From UMGS1519 sp050951005 (GTDB lineage: Bacteria > Actinomycetota > Coriobacteriia > Coriobacteriales > Eggerthellaceae), in assembly GCA_050951005.1 (NCBI GenBank), contig JBMNIP010000002.1:124001-188000 (forward strand): a stretch of DNA of 64,000 bases, written 5' to 3'. Positions within the stretch are counted from its first letter, which is position 1. The number at the start of each line of letters is the position of its first letter. Below the pieces are notes generated by a model. It saw nothing but the letters and a program-made list of their open reading frames with translations, ran no database searches and had not been told where the DNA came from. Position numbers and translations under genes: made by a program. Positions 26,776-34,487 of this stretch are shown here, piece after piece.

Positions 26776-27498
26776 ATGACCCCATCAGCCCATCGCATCG
26801 CCCGCATGTGGGCATTGCCGCTGCTGCTGGCGCTTTGCCTTGTGCTTGCCGGATGCAGCTGCCAGAGCGCTTCCGTCGCTTCCGGATCCAGTGCCGCATC
26901 ATCCTCCAGCGACACCTCATCAGCCTCAGAGAGCATGCAGGACAGCTCGTCGTCGGACACCGCGCAAGCATCCGGTACATCTGAGGAGACGACGATGCCG
27001 AACGTCACGGGGCTTTCCCGGACCGATGCCACCCAAACCCTTGAGGACCTGGGCCTGAATGTCGAAGTCGCAAAGAGAACCGTCGGCAACCTGAATCGGG
27101 TCGGCGTGGTCCTCGACCAATCACCGGCACAGGGCGCTACCGTGCAATCAGGCGATACCGTCACTCTGACCGTAGGAAAGAAGGCTTCCTCCCATTCGTC
27201 TTCCACCACTGGGGCCACGTCGGGCAACGCCACCCATATGGATGACGCCACCTCGACCTATGATGTCTCGACGCTCCCCGCAAGCGCACGGAAGACCTAC
27301 CGGGCGGCCTCCAAGGCACTTTCCAACGATGACTACAAAGCAATGGCCGAAAGCATCGCCGCCCTGTACGAAGACTACCCGAATGCCGCCCAGTCGCTGA
27401 TCAACACCGCAAAGACGCGCAGCTGGTTCCCCAAGTTCAAGAAGGAGCTCTTGCAGATCGACGCGGGAGCGAACGATATCTTGGACCTTGATGCCTAA
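26776..27498 (+). CDS. Secreted lipoprotein with one PASTA domain
   Basis: A 240-residue lipoprotein. The signal peptide ends in the lipobox LAGC at Cys27, then a long Ser-rich linker (about 30-75). A single PASTA repeat follows (MPNVTGLSRTDATQTLEDLG to GDTVTLTVGKK, about 76-140), a fold that elsewhere binds peptidoglycan or beta-lactams. After another Ser/Thr linker comes a helical C-terminal domain (TLPASARKTYRAASKALSND) of unknown type. GAGAAAGGAATCC precedes the ATG at 26776. A cell-wall-associated role is probable. Confidence 0.8.
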   Translation: MTPSAHRIARMWALPLLLALCLVLAGCSCQSASVASGSSAASSSSDTSSASESMQDSSSSDTAQASGTSEETTMPNVTGLSRTDATQTLEDLGLNVEVAKRTVGNLNRVGVVLDQSPAQGATVQSGDTVTLTVGKKASSHSSSTTGATSGNATHMDDATSTYDVSTLPASARKTYRAASKALSNDDYKAMAESIAALYEDYPNAAQSLINTAKTRSWFPKFKKELLQIDAGANDILDLDA

Positions 27499-27651
27499 AC
27501 GGCAGGGCAGTTCGGGAAACCGGTCTTTGAGCGCTCTGTCGAGAACTGTGTAAATAGTCCCCGCAGTGCTCTTGGCACGCTAGTATCGGATACTGTGGAC
27601 CGCTGAAAGCCAAACGTCTCCACCGTCACCGAAGGGAAGGACGCACAGGAC

Positions 27652-28275
27652 ATGAAGCTCGTGGTCATGCGGCATGGGCAGACCGATTACAACGTGGAGA
27701 ACCGCTACACCGGCACCACCGACATCCCCATCAACGGCACCGGCCGCGCCCAGGCCATCGCCGCCGGAACCGCCCCCTCGGTCAGCTTAGTCTATGCAAG
27801 CCCCTTGAAACGCGCCCAGGAAACGGCGCACCTCTGCTTCCCCCATGCAGTGCTGCGCACCGAACCAGGACTGCGGGAGATGAATTTCGGGGATTTCCAG
27901 GGGGCCAATGCCAAGGAATTGGCAGACGACCCGTATTTCCAGCAGTGGCATGATTCGAAATGGGCCCTGCCCGCCCCGCATGGGGAATCGCGTGGACAGC
28001 ACCAGCAGATGGTCCTTGAGACGGTACGGACGATCGTGGATCGCGAGGAACGGAAGGCGTCCCACGCTGCCATCATCGTCGCGCACGGCGGAGTCATCAT
28101 GGCCATCTGCGACGGCCTTCTGCGCCCGCAGGAGAAAGGCACCCGCGATTACCTGAGCTGGAATCCCGGTAACTGCGCCCTCATCTGCGCCGAAGTTCAC
28201 CATGGCACCTCCGGCGAGCTCTTCTTATCGGATCTGAGCATTCACCACCACGTCGGCTTCATCGAGCAACTGTAG
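27652..28275 (+). CDS. Histidine phosphatase family protein (phosphoglycerate mutase-like)
   Basis: A 207-residue phosphatase of the branch-1 histidine acid phosphatase superfamily. The phospho-accepting His is in VVMRHGQTDYN (RHG), the second Arg in ASPLKRAQETA, the acid residue in REMNFGDFQG, and the second His in IIVAHGGVIMA. The size fits cofactor-dependent mutase-like phosphatases (for example CobC or PhoE type) rather than glycolytic GpmA of about 230-250 residues. GAAGGGAAGG lies upstream. The neighbours give no clue to the substrate. Confidence 0.88.
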   Translation: MKLVVMRHGQTDYNVENRYTGTTDIPINGTGRAQAIAAGTAPSVSLVYASPLKRAQETAHLCFPHAVLRTEPGLREMNFGDFQGANAKELADDPYFQQWHDSKWALPAPHGESRGQHQQMVLETVRTIVDREERKASHAAIIVAHGGVIMAICDGLLRPQEKGTRDYLSWNPGNCALICAEVHHGTSGELFLSDLSIHHHVGFIEQL

Positions 28276-28428
28276 GCGGCATTTCCGGTGCGGAAATCGG
28301 GAAGGATTGTATTTCGCCCTTGTAACTTCTGGCCATTACCGCGCCGCACGCGCCGGCAAGCTATAGAATGGGTAAACGCATCACAGTGCTGAATAAGGCA
28401 TCTCGGCAGAAGGGAAGACGAACCGAAT

Positions 28429-29640
28429 ATGGCGAAGATCGAAATGCAGACCCCATTGGTCGAAATGGACGGCGATGAGATGACGCGCGTAATCTGGCAG
28501 CTGATAAAGGACGAGTTGCTGGAGCCGTTCGTCAACCTGAAAACCGAGTACTACGACCTTGGGCTGAAGCACCGCGATGAAACCGACGACCAGGTAACCG
28601 TCGACGCTGCAGAGGCGACGAAGCGCCTTGGCGTCGCCGTGAAATGCGCCACCATCACCCCGAACGCCGCCCGCGTGAAGGAATACAGCCTGAAACAGAT
28701 GTGGGCAAGCCCCAACGGCACCATCCGTGCGCTGCTGGACGGCACCGTGTTCCGCGCCCCCATCGTGGTCAAGGGCATCGAGCCTAATGTGCGCACGTGG
28801 GAAAAGCCCATTACCATCGCCCGTCATGCCTACGGCGATGTGTACAAGAACACCGAGATGCGCGTTCCCGGTCCGGGAAAAGCAGAACTGGTGTTTACCG
28901 ATGCCGATGGCGCCGAAACCCGCCAGCTGATACACGAGTTCTCCGGTCCGGGCGTCATACAGGGCATGCACAACCTGGACGATTCCATCGAGAGCTTCGC
29001 GCGCAGCTGCTTCGAGTACGCGCTGGCCACCAAGCAGGACCTGTGGTTTGCCACGAAGGACACCATCTCCAAGAAATACGACCACCGCTTCAAGGATATC
29101 TTCCGCGCCGTCTTCGATGCCGATTACTCCGCGCGCTTCGATGAGGCCGGAATCGAGTACTTCTATACGCTGATAGATGATGCCGTCGCCCGCGTGATGA
29201 AATCGAAGGGCGGCTTTATCTGGGCATGCAAGAACTACGACGGCGACGTCATGAGCGACATGCTCTCGAGCGCCTTCGGCAGCCTGGCGATGATGACTTC
29301 GGTGCTCGTCAGTCCCCATGGCTACTACGAATACGAAGCGGCCCACGGCACGGTGCAGCGCCACTACTACAAGCATCTACGCGGCGAGGAGACCTCCACG
29401 AATTCCGTCGCCACGATCTTCGCCTGGACGGGTGCCCTGCGCAAGCGCGGCGAGCTCGATGGCATTCCCGCCTTGCAGGAGTTTGCCGACAAGCTGGAGC
29501 GCGCAACCTTGGGGACCATCGAATCCGGCAAGATGACCGGCGATCTGACGCTGATCACCTCTCTGCCGAATCCGACCAAGCTGGACACGCAGGATTTCAT
29601 CAAGGCCATCCGCGGGAACCTGGAAGCCGATCTCGCATAA
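28429..29640 (+). CDS. icd: NADP-dependent isocitrate dehydrogenase
   Basis: A 403-residue TCA-cycle enzyme oxidising isocitrate to 2-oxoglutarate and CO2. The sequence belongs to the eukaryotic-like homodimeric subfamily II: MDGDEMTRVIWQLIKDELL at the start, SPNGTIRALLDGTVFRAPI for substrate binding, and the NADP/metal region ACKNYDGDVMSDMLS. It is full-length. Low-spaced purines (GGAAGACGAACC) precede the ATG. A strong terminator follows. This supplies 2-oxoglutarate for glutamate synthesis and NADPH. Confidence 0.95.
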   Translation: MAKIEMQTPLVEMDGDEMTRVIWQLIKDELLEPFVNLKTEYYDLGLKHRDETDDQVTVDAAEATKRLGVAVKCATITPNAARVKEYSLKQMWASPNGTIRALLDGTVFRAPIVVKGIEPNVRTWEKPITIARHAYGDVYKNTEMRVPGPGKAELVFTDADGAETRQLIHEFSGPGVIQGMHNLDDSIESFARSCFEYALATKQDLWFATKDTISKKYDHRFKDIFRAVFDADYSARFDEAGIEYFYTLIDDAVARVMKSKGGFIWACKNYDGDVMSDMLSSAFGSLAMMTSVLVSPHGYYEYEAAHGTVQRHYYKHLRGEETSTNSVATIFAWTGALRKRGELDGIPALQEFADKLERATLGTIESGKMTGDLTLITSLPNPTKLDTQDFIKAIRGNLEADLA

Positions 29641-29675
29641 GCGAATACGGGGTGCTACCGATTCCTGAGACCATC

Positions 29676-29704
29676 GGGCCCGCCTCCGCGGGCCCTTCTT
29701 GTTG
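29676..29704 (+). terminator. Rho-independent terminator after icd
   Basis: A perfect 8-bp stem GGGCCCGC/GCGGGCCC (29676-29683 and 29688-29695) with a CTCC loop is followed by TTCTTGTT, 36 bases after the icd stop codon. Confidence 0.85.
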
Positions 29705-29915
29705 CCGAATGGGGCTCTCCCGAGTTTTCCGCGCCACGCAAAGTCGGCGGCAGCACTCACAGGCGCAGGAGCCGATTCCCCGCACCCGTTCCCTTTTCCG
29801 AGGCATCATCTCCGCAAACGATGACCGGCCATCGGTATTGTGTATGAGGAAAGCCCGTATCGCCAGAGGGCGAATGTGCGATACTTTACGATTACAGAAA
29901 AGCAAAGGAGCCGAG

Positions 29916-31133
29916 ATGCCGATTAAGATTCCCAACGCATTGCCCGCCACGACCCAGCTTCAGGCGGAGAACATCTTCGTCATGACGGAGCGGCGCGCCA
30001 TGACCCAGCACATCAGGCCGCTCCGCCTGCTGCTTCTTAACCTCATGCCCACGAAAATCGACACCGAAACGCAGATCCTGCGCAAGCTGTCGAACACGCC
30101 GCTGCAGATCGAGGTCAAGCTGATGCGCATGGCCAGCCACGAATCGAAGAACACCTCGGCAGCCCATCTGAAGACGTTTTACACCACCTTCGATGAGATC
30201 AAGGACCAGCACTTCGACGGCATGATCATCACCGGCGCACCGGTGGAAAAGCTGCCGTTCGAAGAAGTGGACTACTGGCCCGAGCTGTGCAATATCATGG
30301 AGTGGAGCAAGACCCATGTGCATTCCACCTTCCACATCTGCTGGGGCGCGCAGGCAGGCCTGTATTACCATTACGGTATCAACAAGCATCCGCTTGCCAA
30401 GAAGCTCACCGGCGTCTTCGAGCATCGGGTGGTCAAGCACACCTCGCCGCTCGTGCGCGGATTCGACACCACCTTCATGGCACCGCACTCCCGCAACACC
30501 GGCGTCTACGTGCAGGATATCGAGCGCTGTCCGGAAGTCGAGAACATCGCCGTCTCCGACGAGGCGGGTGCCTACCTGGCCAAGAGCATCGACAGCCGCA
30601 ACATCTTCGTGTTCGGCCATTCTGAATACGATTTCGACACGCTGGCTAACGAGTATGTCCGGGACCTGGAGAAGATGGGCGACGACGCCCCCTTCCCGCG
30701 CCATTACTTCCCGAACGACGACCCGACACAGGAGCCGAAGAAGACCTGGAACGCACACGGCCAGCTGCTCTACAGCAATTGGCTGAATTACTACGTATAC
30801 CAGACCACCCCGTTCGACATGTCGCAGGTTGGCGTGCTGCATGCCGGGTTGTCCGAGGCCACGAACGATCTTGGGTCGTTCTTCGTGACGGCATCGGGCA
30901 CCGATAAGGTGGGCGTCATGGCCAAGCTCGCTGGCGCGCTTGCCGACTTGGGCGTCGCCATCGACAACATCGACCAGGAAATCAACGCGAACAACTTCCA
31001 GATCACCATCGAAGCGCATGCGGCCACCGATGATTCGACTTGGGCCGACATCCAGCAGGCCATGGACAATCTGAGCCGTGACTTGGATATCGATGCAAAG
31101 GCTTTTTACTCCACGAAAGCATCCGCTGAATAG
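29916..31133 (+). CDS. metA: Homoserine O-acyltransferase (MetA family) with C-terminal ACT domain
   Basis: A 405-residue enzyme that acylates homoserine in methionine synthesis. The MetA catalytic residues are at their standard numbers: Cys142 (HICWGAQAG), His235 and Glu237 (FGHSEYD). Residue 111 is Glu (TGAPVEKLPFEE), which in this family predicts acetyl-CoA rather than succinyl-CoA use, so it may be a homoserine O-acetyltransferase. Ordinary MetA ends near residue 310; here about 95 more residues (320-400) form an ACT-like domain with DKVGVMAKLAGALADLGVAI. GCAAAGGAG precedes the ATG. Confidence 0.92.
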   Translation: MPIKIPNALPATTQLQAENIFVMTERRAMTQHIRPLRLLLLNLMPTKIDTETQILRKLSNTPLQIEVKLMRMASHESKNTSAAHLKTFYTTFDEIKDQHFDGMIITGAPVEKLPFEEVDYWPELCNIMEWSKTHVHSTFHICWGAQAGLYYHYGINKHPLAKKLTGVFEHRVVKHTSPLVRGFDTTFMAPHSRNTGVYVQDIERCPEVENIAVSDEAGAYLAKSIDSRNIFVFGHSEYDFDTLANEYVRDLEKMGDDAPFPRHYFPNDDPTQEPKKTWNAHGQLLYSNWLNYYVYQTTPFDMSQVGVLHAGLSEATNDLGSFFVTASGTDKVGVMAKLAGALADLGVAIDNIDQEINANNFQITIEAHAATDDSTWADIQQAMDNLSRDLDIDAKAFYSTKASAE

Positions 31134-31203
31134 ATATCCCGTCCGCACGGCTCGCGCAAAGCGCATACTGGGTCTGGAAGGAAAAAGCAAACGAAGAGGA
31201 ACT

Positions 31204-32067
31204 ATGCCAGTTTCAGATGAACGGCGCGAACAGCGCAAAAAGGAAGCACAGAAGCATGTTGGCCTGATGCGGGGCGTATTCGGCTCGGACATCGCGGCTA
31301 CCGTCGAGGCAGCCGTCGTCTACGAAGACGGCGAAGGGCGCGCGCTTGAGCTGCCCGAAGCAGCATTCGAGTCCACCGAGACCCAGGTCACCACCGATTT
31401 CGCCCCGGCGGCCCTGCAGCGGGTCGAGGGCAAGGCAGCCTTGATCGACCCCTGCTCGTTCACGCGTCCCGGTGGGAACTACCTGGAAGGGTCTTTCGGA
31501 CCCGAACAGATAATCTGCGCCGATAGCGATCTGTATCCCGTGCTTTGCGACCTGAAGAAACGTTACCATGACGGCAACCGCGGCTACGCCGTCGGCCAAT
31601 TGTTCACCGACCGCGCGCTTTACCTGCCCGACGTGGTCTTCAACCGCAATGGAGAGATGCGCAAGGCCGACGTCATCGCTCTGCCCGAGCCGAATTTCGC
31701 CCGCGCGAAGGAGAACAACCGCGGGGAAGCCGAGCGCAACCAGGCCATCGAGAACCGCATCAACACGTTCCTGAACATCGCTGCCGCCAATGGCTGTGAA
31801 ACCGTAATCTGCGGAGCTTTCGGCTGCGGCCGGCAGGGCTACCCCACCGACCAGGTCATCAGTATCTTCCAGGCCTGGCTTGCCGCACATCCGGGAGGCC
31901 TGAAGGCCATCGTGTTCGCCGTGCCGCGCGCTCAGTTCGATGCCTTCGATAAGGCATTCGGCCAACCCGCACCGATGCAGCCCGAGCCGGAGGCGACTGC
32001 CGAAGAGGATGCCGACGAGCCCGACATCCACGACATCGACCTCCCCGAAGGCGTCACGCTGCGCTGA
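31204..32067 (+). CDS. TIGR02452 family protein (macro/PARG-like)
   Basis: A 287-residue protein of the TIGR02452/DUF2263 family, related to poly(ADP-ribose) glycohydrolase and macro domains. The family block is seen in SFTRPGGNYLEGSFGPEQ, followed by the nucleotide loop GAFGCGRQGYPTDQV. Such folds bind or hydrolyse ADP-ribose derivatives; activity here is inferred only from fold. The C-terminal 35 residues are acidic (EEDADEPDIHDIDL) and extra to the family. GAAGAGGAACT precedes the ATG. It follows metA by 70 bases and ends in a strong terminator. Confidence 0.82.
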   Translation: MPVSDERREQRKKEAQKHVGLMRGVFGSDIAATVEAAVVYEDGEGRALELPEAAFESTETQVTTDFAPAALQRVEGKAALIDPCSFTRPGGNYLEGSFGPEQIICADSDLYPVLCDLKKRYHDGNRGYAVGQLFTDRALYLPDVVFNRNGEMRKADVIALPEPNFARAKENNRGEAERNQAIENRINTFLNIAAANGCETVICGAFGCGRQGYPTDQVISIFQAWLAAHPGGLKAIVFAVPRAQFDAFDKAFGQPAPMQPEPEATAEEDADEPDIHDIDLPEGVTLR

Positions 32068-32091
32068 TCGCACCACCCGCTCGCATAGAGG

Positions 32092-32120
32092 GCCCGCCCC
32101 CGATACCGGGCGGGCTTTTT
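32092..32120 (+). terminator. Rho-independent terminator after TIGR02452 gene
   Basis: Stem GCCCGCCC/GGGCGGGC (32092-32099 and 32108-32115), loop CGATACC after one extra C, and a run of five T lie 25 bases after the stop codon. Confidence 0.9.
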
Positions 32121-32274
32121 CCCTGCCCGTCGGGATTCCGTCGATTTCGCCACGGTATGGGGCCAAGGGCATACCACAGCCGAGCGTACGGGATCGTCGA
32201 CGAGGAATTTCATCAAATGAGTGAAAAGCTGCAGCTAGCGGAAACCGCAACGGAAGCACTCCCATACGGACTCG

Positions 32275-32308
32275 AAAAAAAAGAAGGGCGCCCATGATGG
32301 GCGCCCTT
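32275..32308 (-). terminator. Terminator of the Lar-like gene
   Basis: A perfect 10-bp stem AAGGGCGCCC/GGGCGCCCTT (32284-32293, 32299-32308) with loop ATGAT is followed on the minus strand by CTTTTTTTT (complement of the A run 32275-32282), 48 bases downstream of the small zinc-ribbon gene. Confidence 0.88.
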
Positions 32309-32355
32309 CCCTTCTGAACCAATAATCGGCGGCATCTGACGCGCAGGCAGCCGAA

Positions 32356-32571
32356 CTAATCGGCGAACTCGTCAGCGTCATGCAGAGCCCGGGAAGCTCG
32401 ACGGTTCCAATGGTCGACCGCCTCATCGTAGGAATCCTTCCGCGTCTCCGCTTCGTAACCACAGCCATCGCACATCCCATAGTACGAGGTCTCGCCGGTG
32501 TAGTTGTCGTACCACTCGGCAATGTGAATCGAAGTGCTCTTGCATTCCGGGCAGGGTCTCAACGCAGCCAT
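32356..32571 (-). CDS. Lar-like small zinc-ribbon protein
   Basis: A 71-residue protein with two zinc-knuckle pairs, CPECKS near the N-terminus and CDGCGYEAETR in the middle, then the family C-terminal pattern DEAVDHWNRRA. This matches the restriction-alleviation (Lar) family known mainly from phages and prophages, where it modulates type I restriction-modification. No other phage gene is nearby, so here it may be a domesticated or unrelated zinc ribbon. AAAGGGG lies six bases before the ATG. It has its own terminator. Confidence 0.75.
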   Translation of the reverse strand: MAALRPCPECKSTSIHIAEWYDNYTGETSYYGMCDGCGYEAETRKDSYDEAVDHWNRRASRALHDADEFAD

Positions 32572-32700
32572 GGCATACCCCTTTCTCGCTATCCGATTTC
32601 AATGCCCCTTACACCTCAAGGCTACTACATTCGATCGCTCCCTGCAGCAACAATCGGAAGACGCCGTTGCACTATCGCCCTGTCGGAGTGCAGACAGCCC

Positions 32701-33567
32701 TCATAACCCGTCCGCCTCCTTCTGGCGCACGGCAAAGAAATCGCAAAGATGGGCATAAAACGACGCTCCTTCGTCGCTGCAGCAGGAAACGACGATGGTC
32801 CGCTGGAAATCGGGGGCCGCGAGGTGTCGCAGCTCCACACCTTCACCCTTCAACGGACCCCACGACCAAGCCGGCCAGAACCCGATGCCCAGACCGAGCG
32901 CTATCATCTTGCGCACGACTGCGGGATTATCGCTTTCAAGCGACACCGCGGGGCGGAAGCCATGACGAGCGCAGAGGGCATCGCAAACCTGGCGGAACGT
33001 ACGAGAGCCTGCAAGTGATATGAAGCTCGCATCCCGCAAATCGCTCAAAGGAACCGCCTCCTGCGCGGCCAGCGCATGCTGCGGCACCGCGATCAATACC
33101 TCCTCATGGAACAAACTCTGATGCGGTTCCGCCGTCTGGTCCGGATTGATAGGACAGTCCACCGAAACGTCAGCGGTACCCTCCCCACCCTCGTTCTGCA
33201 CCAGTCTGATACGGCGGTCGGGATGCTCGCCCATCCAAGAGGAGATAGCCTCCACGACAAGGTACGATGCCGCGCCCATCTGCACCCGAACCGTATGCGC
33301 CCGATTTTCCCGCAACCCTTCCAGGTCTTCACGCAGGACATCGAGTTCAGCAGATGCACGCTGCAAACGCCTTTGTGCAATCTTGCCTTCCTGCGTCAGA
33401 ACCATGGACCGTCCCGCACGCTCAAACAAGCGGCAGCCTAATTCTTCTTCGAGATGATGGACGGTGCGGCTGAGCGCAGGCTGCGCAACGTGGAGCCGTT
33501 GTGCGCTCCGCGTCATATGCTGTGTCTCCGCAACATCGAGAAAACATTTCATTTGATGTTCGTTCAT
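32701..33567 (-). CDS. LysR family transcriptional regulator
   Basis: A 288-residue regulator. The N-terminal winged HTH includes TRSAQRLHVAQPALSRTVHH and ERAGRSMVLT, and an effector-binding domain spans about 90-285. The start ATG at 33567 has no Shine-Dalgarno sequence; instead TATAAT lies six bases upstream, predicting a leaderless mRNA. It is divergent from the membrane-USP gene with 111 AT-rich bases between, so it may regulate that gene and itself. The inducer is unknown. Confidence 0.92.
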   Translation of the reverse strand: MNEHQMKCFLDVAETQHMTRSAQRLHVAQPALSRTVHHLEEELGCRLFERAGRSMVLTQEGKIAQRRLQRASAELDVLREDLEGLRENRAHTVRVQMGAASYLVVEAISSWMGEHPDRRIRLVQNEGGEGTADVSVDCPINPDQTAEPHQSLFHEEVLIAVPQHALAAQEAVPLSDLRDASFISLAGSRTFRQVCDALCARHGFRPAVSLESDNPAVVRKMIALGLGIGFWPAWSWGPLKGEGVELRHLAAPDFQRTIVVSCCSDEGASFYAHLCDFFAVRQKEADGL

Positions 33568-33573
33568 ACGACT

Positions 33574-33579
33574 ATTATA
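33574..33579 (-). promoter_or_regulatory. -10 element of the LysR gene, predicting a leaderless transcript
   Basis: On the minus strand TATAAT occupies 33579-33574, leaving six bases to the A of the ATG at 33567, so transcription would start at or beside the initiation codon. The surrounding 33568-33650 is strikingly AT-rich for this genome. No consensus -35 is visible at 17 bases. Confidence 0.55.
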
Positions 33580-33678
33580 ACTTATTCGTTATTAATATTA
33601 CTGATAATTATATTTGTATGTTATCGATAATCGCAGTACCCTTCCCTCTTGGTATCGCAAAAACGCAAAGGAGAACCC

Positions 33679-34371
33679 GTGATTGCACAAGCACTCGAAG
33701 CGGCAATGCTCATCTGCTTCGGCCTCTCTTGGCCGTTGAACGCTTACAAGAACTACCAAGCCCGCACCGCAGCAGGAACCAGTTGGCAGTTCATCTTGCT
33801 GATTACCCTCGGATATGTTGCCGGCATCGCAGCAAAGTACGTATCCGGTCAGATAAACTGGGTGCTCATCGTGTACTACCTGAATCTGGTCTTCCTGGGC
33901 GTGAACTGGATCGTATATTTCCGCAATACGAAACTCGACCGCAGCCGCCTACAGGAATCCGGAGGGGAGACGTTGGAACCGAACGAAGAGCCCTCACGTG
34001 TTCTCATCGCCTGCGACGGATCAAAGGCATCGCTCGATGCGGCACGGTTCGCTTTGAGCGCGCTGGATCTGAAGCATGCTGCGGTGGATGTGGTAAGCGT
34101 TGTCGCCTCCGATACCCCGCAAGCACGCGACGTCGGCGAGCAGAACGTACGAAAAACTGCCACTCTCCTGGCGGACCAAGGTGTGGAATGCAGCTCGGAG
34201 GTACGCCAGGGCAAAGCGCCTGACGAGATTATCGCGGCGGCAAACGAAAAGCAAGCGGATCTGGTGGTTATGGGATGCCGAGGCCTCAGCGGACTTCAGA
34301 GCGCCGTCATGGGAAGCGTCAGCCGCACCGTCGCCGAATATACCGATAAACCGGTGCTCATCGTGAAATAG
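33679..34371 (+). CDS. Three-helix (PQ-loop/SemiSWEET-like) membrane domain fused to a universal stress protein
   Basis: A 230-residue fusion. Residues about 1-85 hold three hydrophobic helices with FGLSWPLNAYKNYQARTAAG and ISGQINWVLIVYYLNLVFLG-like text, resembling small standalone PQ-loop-type membrane proteins. Residues about 95-230 are a UspA domain opening with VLIACDGSKASLDAAR and closing with the ATP-binding pattern GCRGLSGLQSAVMGSVSRTV. The GTG at 33679 follows AAAGGAGAACCC. It is divergent from a LysR gene. The fusion would tether a nucleotide-binding stress protein to the membrane; its role is unknown. Confidence 0.8.
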   Translation: MIAQALEAAMLICFGLSWPLNAYKNYQARTAAGTSWQFILLITLGYVAGIAAKYVSGQINWVLIVYYLNLVFLGVNWIVYFRNTKLDRSRLQESGGETLEPNEEPSRVLIACDGSKASLDAARFALSALDLKHAAVDVVSVVASDTPQARDVGEQNVRKTATLLADQGVECSSEVRQGKAPDEIIAAANEKQADLVVMGCRGLSGLQSAVMGSVSRTVAEYTDKPVLIVK

Positions 34372-34391
34372 CCGACTTCGGGAAAGACAAT

Positions 34392-34426
34392 GAGAGGGGC
34401 CTCCCGTTACGGATGCGGCCCCTCTC
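34392..34426. terminator. Hairpin between convergent USP-fusion and alcohol dehydrogenase genes
   Basis: GAGAGGGGCC (34392-34401) pairs perfectly with GGCCCCTCTC (34417-34426) across a 15-base loop. There is no good T run on either side. It lies between two converging genes, so a bidirectional terminator is likely. Confidence 0.55.
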
Positions 34427-34487
34427 CATATTCGCATATCGGTTCCGGCGGAATACCCGTCGGTGATGCCGGCTAAACAAGAACGTA

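Noticed and set aside
29800..29915. Possible SAM or T-box riboswitch before metA
   Set aside because: I could not find the conserved core or an anti-terminator pair in this short leader.
32356..32571. Prophage remnant signalled by a Lar-like gene
   Set aside because: No integrase, attachment site or other phage gene is near, and the gene has its own ribosome site and terminator.
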